Shown here: positions 12,469 through 22,863 of the stretch, piece after piece
Layout of the letters: every line of letters begins with the position of its first letter
Numbering within the stretch: the first letter of the stretch is position 1
Source of the DNA: Corbicula japonica
Taxonomy: Eukaryota; Mollusca; Bivalvia; Venerida; Cyrenidae
Direction: 5' to 3'
DNA length: 64,000 nucleotides
Assembly (NCBI GenBank): GCA_038501625.1
Contig: JAZAYU010000038.1
Span: 1 to 64,000, forward strand
The notes under the pieces: generated by a model
The model's input: the letters and a program-made list of their open reading frames with translations, nothing else
Told to the model about the DNA's origin: nothing
The model's database searches: none
Program-made: the position numbers and the translations under genes

Positions 12469-12988
12469 GGAACCAAAATTGTGTCAACTGTTTAGGAAAC
12501 ACTGTAATTTTACAAGTAAACTCTTCTTTCGCGTTTGTCTCTCCAGAATTGTGCTCTATTGTTAATCCACCATCTTCCAGTATAACACTTGTTTGTGGAC
12601 ATTTCAAATAATATTTTAGATCTTTTCTATTGATCATTCCTTCAACTAACGTCTTTGCTCTTTCACAGACCTCTTTCACCTTGTCCAATTTGTAACTTGA
12701 CAACCAGATTTGAATCTCATTTTCCCGATAGAAGACAAACAAAGTAAAGTCATCATCAAACTGAAATACTCCACATCCACAGAACAACAGATATTTCGAA
12801 GGGATATCGCCAGACTTTACCCGGTACTTGGCAATGCAAGACGCCAAAAGCCTGTTAAAAACAGCACTTGGTAGAAATCCGGATTTCGTTGTAAAACACA
12901 ACTTGCTAGTAGTTTTTTCATCATTTCCGGGTATCAGAAACCGATCAGGTATTGCTTCTTTTATAAAGCTTGGTGCAAAATAGAACAA
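12469..12988 (-). CDS. Exon: C-terminal half of COR
   Basis: This exon of 173 codons opens with LFYFAPSFIKEAIPDRFLIP. It then has GFLPSAVFNRLLASCIAKY, a COR C-terminal pattern (FxPxxxFxRLL), and later LKYYLKCP, which commonly closes this region in ROCO-like proteins. The acceptor is gcattttttccag before 12988, phase 0. The donor is a perfect GTAAGT after 12469, phase 1. Upstream sequence to 13003 is open but intronic. Confidence 0.88.
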
Positions 12989-13436
12989 CTGGAAAAAATG
13001 CACAAATATATTGTCAAAATTAGTACCATAAATTTCAATGAATGGTCAAAATATCTCTAAAATCGTTCTGTCTACGTTTATATTTATCTGGATGGGTACT
13101 CGGATGGGTAAGTTCTAGTGGGCGAATTCGTGAGTGCGTGTTTGAGGAGTGAGAACTATCACATCAAAATATAGGCCGACTTATTATATCGATATAAAAG
13201 AACATTTTTCGACTCTTACTCTATGGCCATTCAGACAACAATGCCGAAGTTGCACATGTTTTATGAATATCTATTGCAAATCTTCTAGATCGTTCAGTGT
13301 TTAAAAAGAATTACAATATACTTGCATTCCTGCTGTTTTTGGTAATAAAATGTTATTTACTTCAGTTTAACTTAAGGGATAAAACATTTCCGAGATGAAT
13401 TACCCATGTTACAGACCTTTCAAAAAATAATATCAC

Positions 13437-13615
13437 CTCGTTTAACGTGTTCTTCTTGATTATATCCTCGTGAGGTTTAGCCAGCAATCCCAACTTTTCT
13501 AGGTAGCCAAGAATTTGTTCCGAAAATGTTTTATGAATAGTTTTATTTTTGTTGTCATCGTGGATGTTGGCTCCTAAAGTGTATGTGTCATTGTTCGTCG
13601 TTCTCCACATCTCGT
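13437..13615 (-). CDS. Exon: COR domain, winged-helix-like segment
   Basis: The exon begins DEMWRTT and continues to HKTFSEQILGYLEKLGLLAK. This matches the COR pattern of a tryptophan after the GILxxxLI motif, followed by a helix ending in EKLGLL. The acceptor is aatgtattgtag before 13615, phase 1. The donor is GTGATA after 13437, phase 0. A partial, non-functional copy of the following exon lies upstream at 13870-13945. Confidence 0.82.
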
Positions 13616-13869
13616 CTACAATACATTATGTACACATACGTCTAAAGAACATAATGTAGGCACCGAATGACAATGCAAATAAGATTATATAATATATATG
13701 CCAGTATTACAAGAGTTACTTTGAAAAGCAGAGACAATAGAAAACAGTTTTAAAAAATAAAGACATGAGTTGCAGATTTTTAATTTCAAGAAATAAATTA
13801 TCTAAGCGTAATTCATATTAATTACATTCCTATCATTGCAAACCGATTGCCATTTGTTGTAAAGAACTG

Positions 13870-13945
13870 TAATATAATAAGCCATTAAGCCTGTTAAAAC
13901 AGCACCTGGTAGAACTCCGTACATTCCGTTGTAAAAACAACTTGA
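13870..13945 (-). pseudogene. Partial duplicate of COR exon 12
   Basis: This segment matches 12848-12912 of the COR exon at about 85 percent over about 65 bp (both contain AAGCCTGTTAAAA and CAGCAC-TGGTAGAA on the plus strand). On the minus strand it reads YGVLPGAVLTGLMAYY, a COR-like scrap. It lacks splice context and abuts a Penelope tail at 13940-14145. Confidence 0.6.
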
Positions 13946-14145
13946 TTTTCCACTGACCGTTCCAAGGCGGTAACCCCAAGGGTTCTCATTGTCATAAATT
14001 GTTTGTGGCATCTTATTTGAATTGACATGCCTATAACAAACATGCTTTTTTCATCTCTTCTTTTTCGCTGCGTGGGAAGGCTATGTTTTGTGAGTGTGGC
14101 GGTTCCTGATATGCATATTTCACTTTTTATTTAAACACAAACCGG
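13940..14145 (+). mobile_element. Penelope-like terminal tail fragment
   Basis: The motifs occur in the order seen at 29830-30085: CCGTTCCAAGGCGGTAACCC, GGGTTCTCATT, AATTGTTTGTGGC, ATAACAAACATGC, a pyrimidine tract, and TTCCTGATATGCATATTTCA. Confidence 0.65.
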
Positions 14146-14266
14146 TACCAAACCAAACGCATATCTTAATAATTGGGATACGGAAAAAGTAACAAGCAAT
14201 GATTTAAACAATAAAAACAATGTTTTTTTTTTTAAACAATGATATAACCAGACAAAAACAAATCAC

Positions 14267-14430
14267 CTATTAAGCCTGTTGGAAGGATTCCGTATTTGTC
14301 ATAATCAACCCACTTATCGAATGTTTTACTTTTTTCCGTGAAGAATTCACATTGTGGATTCAGTTGTTTGAACATGTCTATTAACCACTGAGGTTCAAGA
14401 ACAATCGTTTCACTCAAAGTATTTTCTTCA
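14267..14430 (-). CDS. Exon: COR domain, VLEPQWLI segment
   Basis: This exon encodes EENTLSETIVLEPQWLIDMF and, near its end, YGILPTGLI. VLxPQWLIDxF and YGILxxxLI are conserved COR segments. The acceptor is aaatatatttcag before 14430, phase 2. The donor is GTGATT after 14267, phase 1. The intron on its 5' side (18184-14431) contains a dead Tc1-like element and several repeat copies. Confidence 0.87.
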
Positions 14431-14979
14431 CTGAAATATATTTTAAATATGCATGCTAAATAACTTTAAATTCGAACACAACAAATTTACATTTGTTTAT
14501 CATGTTTTACACCTTTGCATAAAAAAATCAAATAGACTGACATGGTATTACCAACATATACTTTTCTTTGAAATATTCACGCATATATGAAATAGAGTAT
14601 AACTGACATAATAGGCTAGGTATGTATTTGTAACCAGTAAACGTTCGTTATTGACATACATATCTACATTGCTGTTAAATGTAAACAATATAATAATACC
14701 CTTAACCAATGTTCTAACTACACCGATCATAAAATTTAATTTTATCCGCTTTAATTCGGAACATTTTACTTCGTTTTGTTAAATTAACTATGCAATAGAT
14801 GAAAAGGGAACTTTGAAAGCCGACGAACACGAAAAAATTGAAAATATTGCATGCTCGATTAGATTTAGCCTGTTCATGGGCAGTAATGGAAATGCAGCTT
14901 GCACCAATAAACAGTACGTCAATACTGATCCATCCCAAACGATGGTATACATATGACTGTGAACATGGAACTTTCAATG

Positions 14980-15480
14980 CTGTATTTTCAGATTAATACC
15001 ATTCCATGTTCAGCGGCGTATCGTCTCCAATTAATAGAATGGGTTTGCCCTAAGCGAGAAAACAATGGGCGGAAATAAACAACATAAATTTTGACAGGGG
15101 ATCTGAGAATATAAATCCTGCATATCACAGACAACGCCAAAAATATTGAAAAGCAGGAAGTATATCCTTGGTGTGATTGAACAATATCCGAATCTGTAAG
15201 GGCTGGGATATTGAACTACCCATCATTAAACTGGCCGAAATATTTAAGCAACGGCAACCTTAGAAGTACAATTTACATAGTGCACCAGTATCGTGCTAAA
15301 CGACCTTCAAAGGACGTAACTGATAACAGCACTGATTGAATGTACGGGGAGACATTTTAAAGCCGCTACACGGCACAAACAACGCTACTGTGATATTGAA
15401 ATAGAGGAAAGGAGATATTTGAAAGTCGTCAAACACGACAAATATGAAAATATTGAAATCCCCCGTGCGCTTATAAATCA
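14980..15480. repeat. Dispersed repeat, also at 30215-30610
   Basis: From GTATTTTCAGATTAATACCA through GATCTGAGAATATAAA and ATATCACAGACAACGCC to GATTGAATGTACGGGGAGAC, this stretch aligns over about 390 bp with 30215-30605 in the same orientation. Its last part (15318-15400) is a minus-strand copy of the SINE-like body at 28590-28690. Confidence 0.65.
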
Positions 15481-16046
15481 ATGACATTCAATCGGGGAGT
15501 AGGAAATAACAAAATTCAAAAACTGACAATTTTTATTGACAATAGCTTTTGTAAAGAGGATATACTGAAAACGGCTAAATTTGCTGAAACATCGTCTGTC
15601 TAACAGCTGAGCAATCGCCTTTTTTTTAATAATAGCATAGAGTTGTTAAAAATTGCTTAAGTATTCAATTTTAAATTAAAATCTTCGTTATTGGAGAATA
15701 TACCCGACTTTGTTACTTAATTTACACAATCAATAACAAATTGCAGCGGTTTCCAAAAGCATTAGGGAATTTAATAATTATTTTACAAAATGGTAAACTG
15801 ATCTTATTATAGGCATGTCCAGTTTAAAGAATATACTCCGAAACCAAGCTGTGAAATGAAAATAATACGATCGGTTTATTTAGGACATTGGTCAAGTGTA
15901 ATTGTTTAAACATTAAATATTAGACAATGGATCAACATTAGCAAATGTTCCCTGATGCGTAGTAAATAATAAAATAATAAATCACGCTCAGGGTAAGTAT
16001 CGGTCCACAAAACGTTTTTAACATCCGCAACATGTTTTATTTAATA

Positions 16047-16994
16047 TACACTTACCAACTTTTCTAAGTATACGCCTGCGTACTAGGGCATTACTGGCTT
16101 GATAATTGAACTATTGCTCTAACACTTTCAATAAATCATGCAGTAATACTATTTATAACTGATTTATTAGTAAAACATAATTCAAAATTATAGACAACTG
16201 ACTGCTCACAATCATTTAGAATACTGACACCCATAGAAAACAAATTCACTGTATCAGTTAATGACGCATATGGCCACCTTCAGCGATGAACGGTTAAATC
16301 GCGAAAATATTGTTGAAGCGGATTTTTTATCATCGGTGATCAGTTATAATGCTTGAGCTGGTGTGTCAATGCACAAAAGGACTGTAGCAGTTTTAATCCA
16401 ATGGAACTGAAATTCTGAAGAATATCAGCGACAAATCCTTGTTCCGGTTGTCATTCCACGTCTTCAAGCACAAAGATGCATGCAGTTTATACATGATGGT
16501 GCACCGTGTCGATAGTTCGGCGAACACCAGACGTTTTCTTGAGGTGAACAACGTCAGAATATTTCCATGGTGCGCTAGAACTCCGGATCTAAATCTAATT
16601 GAAAATATGTTGTGTGATCTTGGAAAGTGGTTACGAAACAGGAGGGACCAACCATGCAACTTTAAAATAGGCTTCTTCAGGAATGAACTAAAGATTCTCT
16701 AAGAAGTCATTCAGCACTGTATTACTGTAGCTCAATGAGATCAATGTGTCTTGCAGTTATACGCGCTGTTGGTGGTCATACTTTTTATTTACTGATGTAA
16801 ATTTGTATTCTGTGGGTCCCAGTACTCTAAATGCTTGTGAGCAGTCAATTGTCTGTCATTTCGAAAACTGTTTTACTTATAAATCAGTTAGTATTTATTG
16901 CATGTTTTATTGAATGTTTTGGAGCAATAGTTCAATTATCAAGCCAGTAATGCCCCAGTACGAAGGTGTATATTTAGAAAAGTTGTTAAGTGTA
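16047..16994 (+). mobile_element. Second Tc1-like element, dead
   Basis: Inverted repeats of about 165 bp (16047-16212 against 16838-16994) begin TACACTTA and end TAAGTGTA. The element is 948 bp long and lies in the intron between COR exons 18185 and 14430. It belongs to a different family from the element at 78-1122, because the terminal repeats are unrelated. Confidence 0.85.
16466..16702 (+). pseudogene. Tc1-like transposase fragment
   Basis: The plus strand gives MQFIHDGAPCR and a stop, then in another frame SSANTRRFLEVNNVRIFPW and DLNLIENMLCDLG. These are the second Asp (HDGAP) and the Glu (DLNxIEN) blocks of a Tc1-type transposase, separated by a frameshift. The first catalytic Asp block and the N-terminus are absent. 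Confidence 0.8.
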
Positions 16995-17329
16995 TTATGT
17001 ATTGATTTATAACTTAATTCTACGCACTCATCAAAAAGAAAGACAATAACGAGCGTTTGCAAAAATTTGCAAACGAAGTGTAGTAATAATAAAATAAATT
17101 ACATTTATATGAACAAAACTTTGGTTGTAGTTAAATAACCAACGCATGTTGTTTATTATTTTTTAAGAAAACCTGAAAGTACGAGTTTAAGTTAAGAGCA
17201 CCCTTGAACCTGTTTAAATAAAATCGTTTGCTAATGGCTTTATACTGTTTTACGTGTATTTTATTGTTCATCTCTTTTTGAAATTCGTTTAAAAAAGAAT
17301 CATATAATAAACTCAATATGTTATATTTT

Positions 17330-17390
17330 CCTCTCTGCTTGTGTGTGCGCTGTTCATGAATGGTGCATTCCTGGTATGTATATTTCACTC
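17330..17390 (+). mobile_element. Short Penelope-like tail scrap
   Basis: It ends with GCATTCCTGGTATGTATATT, close to the TTCCTGATATGCATATTTCA motif of the longer tails. Confidence 0.4.
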
Positions 17391-18184
17391 TTAAACAAAA
17401 TAATAAATAAACCTAGATTTAATATTTTTATTTAAAATATCTCTTTAAAAGCTAAGACAACAGTCGTACCTAATTAACGCGACTAGTGAACCACCTTGTT
17501 AAACTAAATAACATGTTAAATAGAGAATCATTGATACATATTTCTATATTCTTTTTCTGTGTTAACATTCGGATACCGATTAGCATTGGCAAGTTACCAT
17601 GTACACATGTAGCTCTGCCTACCGGTGTACGTTACGTTACCAAATGCAATGTTCAGAGCTAAAATCGTGAGCACTAACGTTAAACACACAAGCAGACAAG
17701 CAACATACTGTTAATGAATAACGACATAAAATAACTTTTTATTGTTGATATTTAAGGAATTTCTCTACCACACGATACCATAGCAGGATAATTGCGTTAA
17801 AGCTTTGTCTCGACAACATAAAGTGCTTGCCATATTGGCATGGGCGAATACAACCGATGCAATTTTCAAAACGAACCATTTTAAGTAATCCATATATTTT
17901 AGATCACGTGAGAACTATTGTTTAGCCTAGTAACGAGCATAAAGCAAGTGCGCATATGTCATGGTATGAACGTCGGGAGGAAGGACTGAGGCTATCTATA
18001 ATTATATTGATTAATTAGCTGTATTTTGATTAAGGTAACAGAGTGTCAGTGGGGCAATGTATAACATATTGCGACCCAGAAAACGCATGTTGCTTCCAAC
18101 CGATTTATTTAAGATACTTGATATTACATGTAGCACACATGCGTAATAAGGCTAAAATAACTCTTGAAACCACATTGAACTTAC

Positions 18185-18306
18185 CTGAAGTGAATGAGGT
18201 TTCCAGTTTCATGATGGAATTTTAAAAACAAGTTAAGCTCGTCTAATGACGGAATCGGTAGGATTTTGTCGTTGATCTGCTTTTCCAGGTACCTTTTCTC
18301 CAGTAT
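18185..18306 (-). CDS. Exon: COR domain, small exon
   Basis: This exon of about 41 codons is too short to stand out as an open frame. It encodes a charged helix followed by LDELNLFLKFHHETGNLIHF. The FLxFHHxxGxxIxF pattern is a hallmark of COR domains. The acceptor is ccataaag before 18306, phase 0, with a poor pyrimidine tract. The donor is a perfect GTAAGT after 18185, phase 2. The last codon (AG plus T) becomes serine with the next exon. Confidence 0.83.
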
Positions 18307-18654
18307 CTTTATGGTATCAATAGTTTGTGTGTTAGTTGAAATTAAAGAAAACAATCATGGGTAGTACATGAGTAATACTGGCAAAGAAAATTTACTGAAA
18401 TTGTTTAACTTTCATGTCTCGCGGTTTTATTACTTTGATTTGAAAAGTTAATCAGCACGCATTTTCATTATGCTACTTCAAACACCTATTCCTCGCAATT
18501 CTAGAAATTGTACGTGAAGGGGATCATTAAATTTTGATGACAGCATCGCGTCGTCCCCATCTAATATCGCTATGCTTATTTAAATTGACAAAAGGGGATT
18601 AATAAAAGAAATTTGTAATTTAAAAACCTAACAACAAACTGTATTATTATATCT

Positions 18655-18835
18655 TTAAAATGATGTATAGGTCTACACAGGGAACATTACGGTGTCAGCG
18701 CCTAGACCTGTTGTACATGCCACTCATCGTGTGACAGCGGTAACCGATTAATACTGGTAATAGTTGTCTGACTTATTTGCACAGAGACACTTTTTACGGC
18801 CGATACACAGTGCAAACAACGATACCTTGAATAAG
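18655..18835 (-). repeat. SINE-like copy, diverged
   Basis: This stretch contains GTGTCAGCGCCTAGA, then ACTGGTAATAGT and TTTTTACGGCCG with CACAGTGCAAACAACG. On the minus strand it resembles the tRNA-headed repeat at 28509-28700. Confidence 0.5.
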
Positions 18836-19551
18836 CGGACTATACAATTAAATTTGATTCAACTTCTTCAGGAACACCAATAAGGGGACACTTGACCTGG
18901 GCCAAACACACGACAAGTTCACAGCTGACCAAATAATCAAATATATAATCAAACATATACAAAGGAACATAAACACAAAAACACACCGCTCGATATAAAG
19001 GGACATTTTGATGACGTACCGTACATATAGAACGATATTTATATATTTTAATATGGTTACGTCGTTTGATTGGTAATGACAAGAATTGTAACCAAATGCA
19101 AACAATAAAAAAACTATGAATTGTGTACGTGTTTCTTAATTTTATTGGTAATTTTACATTTTCAAAGAATTTGAAATATGTTTGACGTGCAAAATGCAGA
19201 TCAGTCTTCTAACCAAACCGGTATTATTTAAATACGCTGAGGTAACACTCAAACTTATTCGTCATTGTAATGCGTATTGTAAAATGCATGTGTGTATACA
19301 CGTTTGATGTAGATTTTATTAAGATATTTAAGGGAATATTTTGTGCAATTCATTTTTGTTATCTAGGTAAGTATGCCGGTATAAAATTGTAATAATTGAT
19401 CCAAAACTTTCTGACATAGTTGCATATGCATTATATATACCAGAATGAAGTAAAACACCAAGGTAAAGGTGTTTAGAAGACCATTCCCTAAATCGATACC
19501 ATAAAATAAAATCAATGTGAATGGTGACAATCCCACAGCTATCCTATTTAC

Positions 19552-19806
19552 CTTTGTGCCACTGGTTTTCATTTCATGAAGTTTGATTTCCATTTCTATC
19601 CATCGTGCGGGCTTACGCTCACCCCAATATTTTTGTTTCTTTGCTATATCTAAAATGGTTTCTTTCAGTTTATTTAGACCGTCTTCTTTCTGCGTCGATG
19701 TATTGTCGATAGCAATATGTGTGTCAACCAGATTTGAGTTTCTGCAGTTTCTTGTCTTCAAACTTCCTTTTAATTTTTCAAAACGTTCATCGGCCTCATT
19801 CTGGTC
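19552..19806 (-). CDS. Exon: end of Roc and start of COR
   Basis: This exon of 85 codons contains HIAIDNT, followed by a helix (LNKLKETILDIAKKQKYWGE) and then RKPARWIEMEIKL. The W-x-ER-x-PARWI-x-xE pattern is the typical opening of the COR (C-terminal of Roc) dimerisation domain. The acceptor is ctcaaaattattgcag before 19806 and the donor GTAAAT after 19552; both ends are phase 0. The longer open frame on either side (to 19884 and 19363) is intronic. Confidence 0.87.
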
Positions 19807-20139
19807 CTGCAATAATTTTGAGTAGTACAAGTTGGCGATGTTAACATGGTAAAATCTATTTAGCGTTTTTTTAATTAAACGCATTGCATAAAATAAATGT
19901 TACATATCATCTCAGTGTGATATCTAATTGAATAATTTTTAATTCTTAAAGTCAAGAAACGTTTTGTGTACAACGCTAGATAATAATATTCATCAGAAGA
20001 CCGACCATCAAATATTTGTTTTTTTTTATTTTAACGAAATTCATTAAAACATCATTTCAAAGAAATGAAATGCCTCTGGAAAACGGATTTCTTTTATACC
20101 TTAAAAAATCTTCATTATTGTTAGTGATTTGCAAAAAAA

Positions 20140-20365
20140 GGTAATATATGCATATCACTCACAAAACACTGCCTTCCCACGCCGACAAAGAAGAGAGGAA
20201 GAGAGAGAGAGAGAGAGCATGTTTTCTTATTTGGGTGAGTGGGGAGAGGTGTGAAAAATGACTGTAAAATAATGAGGGATTAAACGATAACAGTATTGAT
20301 TGAAAGTACAGGGAGACGTTTAACGGCCGCCGCACAGCACAGACAAAACTCCTGTGATTATAAAA
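20140..20365 (-). repeat. Penelope tail scrap with (GA)n and SINE-like body
   Basis: On the minus strand, 20140-20220 reads CATGC, a CT-dinucleotide run, then the GCGTGGGAAGGC and TGTTTTGTGAGTG typical of the Penelope tails. 20275-20365 matches the SINE-like body (GATAACAGTATTGATTGAA and ACGGCCGCCGCACAGCAC). Confidence 0.55.
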
Positions 20366-21059
20366 AAATAATATATGCAAGTGTTATGATTAAATTAGAG
20401 AGAAATGCAATGAAAACACACTGTCATCTTATTTTGATTCATTACAAAAGATGGTTTACAGATGACTAAGATCATTCATCCTTTATGCGGTATATTATAC
20501 AAATTTTACCATTTCATGTCGTGCGACGTATGATTCCTTGATAAAGGAATTAGTTTGTCATTAACCAGAAATATCTAGTACTGAACTTTACTTGATGAGA
20601 TTTTTGAAAGGAAATTTGATCATATATAGTTTTCTAACACGACATAATATCAAAGATGGCATCACTTAAAAGGTTAACTTTATTGTAATTAAACACATTT
20701 AATAGTAAAACATGTATATCTGGAAAATTTTCATGAAAAACAATGACCTCCCCACACATCCATTAATACATAGTAAAAGTTTACAAGCTCTTATATTTTA
20801 ACGATCCAGGTCAAACAAAATTGATTTCAAAAATTGACAATTATCATTAATAATAATGACGTATTGACAGTCTACTCAAAGAAAGATCATGTTCAACGAG
20901 CAATTCATGATAACGTAACACTCTATACTTATTTCTTAAACGTGAAATATGCATTATCAGAAAACACAGCCTCCCTAAGCAGCGAACAAAAAAAAAACAG
21001 AAAAGAAAGCGTGATTTTATAAGACAATTAATTTCAAATAAGACACCACAAACAATTAA

Positions 21060-21310
21060 CGATAAAGAGATCCCTTGGTGTTACCGCCTTGGAACGGGAA
21101 CAGTCAGTGGCAAAACAAATTGCTACCGGTGGTTAAAATCAGGTTCTATGGTGCAATAACCTCACAGTTGCCCCAACAGGTTCTCATATGAACAAACAAG
21201 TACAAGTTGTCTTGGTGAAATGACTCCAACCCACCCTCAAGCTCAACAAAACATAAAACATAAGACGCTTATGTCATTAAAAAGCGATAGGGCGGGTACT
21301 AAATGATATA
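21060..21310 (-). mobile_element. Penelope-like tail fragment
   Basis: Read on the minus strand it contains the CGGGTACCC-like, TTATGTTTTATGTTTTG, CTACCGGTGG-side and TTCCAAGGCGGTAACACC blocks, in the order seen at 29600-29850 and 31620-31860. Confidence 0.55.
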
Positions 21311-21516
21311 ACCAGAGCACCTGGAGTCACATTAGCAGCACAGTTTAAGACATAAGACAGCTTAAGACACATCACATTCAAATGCGCATTTATAAGTATA
21401 TTGATGTGCATTCGGATTGTTTACAATCGCGCAATAAATTAACACTTATAGAGTGATTTAAATAAAAACTATGCAATTGCGATAAGTATTCAAATATATT
21501 AAATGTTTAAATTTAC

Positions 21517-21677
21517 CTTTAATTTATCGGCAAATGTTCCAACAAGTATGATTGGTGGACCAGTGGAAGACTTGACTTTTTCATTTGACATTTCTGGTGT
21601 TTTATAAGATATATTGGCAGTTTCCTCGTCAACTCCAGAGCATTCGTTTATTGCGTTCAGCCAGAAGCTTGCAAATT
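21517..21677 (-). CDS. Exon: Roc GTPase, G4 motif
   Basis: The exon opens with EFASFWLNAI, the helix that usually precedes the guanine-specificity loop, and ends with PPIILVGTFADKLK. The G4 position reads TFAD where Roc proteins usually show THxD (NKxD in Ras), so the key aspartate is kept and the histidine is replaced by phenylalanine. The acceptor is tatgtcttgacag before 21677, phase 1. The donor is GTAAAT after 21517, phase 0. Confidence 0.86.
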
Positions 21678-22222
21678 CTGTCAAGACATATTAATGAAAA
21701 AAGAAAACATTGTATTTTTAATGAAAATGAAATTTGCGCTGGACAAGTTCGAACATACATGTCTCATAGAAAAGCTTAAAAAAGATACAGTTATTTTTAT
21801 AATTATATCGACAACCTTTTATTAATGAACGACAATTTTCTTCAAAAATACACATATCAAGGATGTCACTAAATAGCGTCTAATTTCTAAATAATAGAAA
21901 ACTACATCCCACAACTGTGAAATGCAAATTTCACAGTTATTAAAGACAGTCACATTGTACTTAAGCCCTTAAATGTCATTCGCAGGTCGACCATCGTCAA
22001 CAGTCAGAATTCTTCTCTTGTTCAATTGTTTGATAGGATATACAAACTGACTGAAATACTCAGATTTTCCGCCTGACTGAAAGTCCAATGGTTGTTTGTA
22101 CGAGAATGCCTTATAAAATTTTCAACATCCATAAACACTTCATTTATCTACATCTTTTTTCGTTGCTTATCTTTTTAACTACGAAATTATAGATATATGC
22201 TTTGGCTTTATTTCTGCATTAC

Positions 22223-22346
22223 CTGATACTTTCCATTGTCTTTTGCCGATACAATCCACGTAACAGTCGTCGTCTTCTACAGTATCTGTTGGAGTTTTTG
22301 ATAAATCCGTCACAAGTAGATAAATTGTTCTCCACGACATGAACAC
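22223..22346 (-). CDS. Exon: Roc GTPase core strand after switch II
   Basis: This exon encodes VFMSWRTIYLLVTDLSKTP, the hydrophobic strand that follows switch II in Roc domains (usual form: IYLLVTDLS), then an acidic loop and a cysteine-containing stretch ending QWKVS. The acceptor is cgtaaatag before 22346, phase 0. The donor is GTAATG after 22223, phase 1. Confidence 0.85.
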
Positions 22347-22770
22347 CTATTTACGAGACAATATCAATTAAACTAAATTATCGGAAACGACTTGTTTAAA
22401 AAATAAATTAATACATAATATAACATCATCATCATCCGCCTATACTTTTCCGGAAAGAAATCACCAGATACTACATAGTGAAGCGGTTTCAATTTAACAG
22501 ATGGCAAACAAAGTTAAATATTTTATAAATAGGTTTTATGAAAAAGCGACAACAGATGCACATCAACAACTTCTATTTTCTGTATATAAAGGACAATGCT
22601 AAGAGATAACATGCGATTGGTTGTTCAATATGCCATAAACGGAAGAACATTGTCAGTTACGCCATAGATAGAGATGGAGTCTGACATATCATGATATCAT
22701 AAAATACATGTAAATAAATCATACAACTTTTAAAACCTTAACAAATTTATACAATCATGTAAAACAAAAC

Positions 22771-22863
22771 CTGATGCGTGTCGTAGAATGCGTACTGTCC
22801 GGCAAAGTCCCAGATAGACACTTCGGCTAACAGTTTGTCCAAGTTCGGATTTGATATAATTTT
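22771..22863 (-). CDS. Exon: Roc GTPase, G3 motif
   Basis: This exon of 31 codons contains VSIWDFAGQYAFYDTHQ. The WDFAGQ core is the G3/switch II motif (DxxGQ), and the following FYxTHQ is characteristic of Roc domains in ROCO proteins. The acceptor is tatttatttag before 22863 and the donor GTTTTG after 22771; both ends are phase 0. The next exon continues with VFMS, giving the family-typical THQVF junction. Confidence 0.88.

Noticed and set aside
13802..14011. Open frame on the minus strand that looked like an extra COR exon
   Set aside because: It joins a copied scrap of the COR exon to a Penelope tail, has no matching splice phases, and the true exon (13615-13437) fits the frame.
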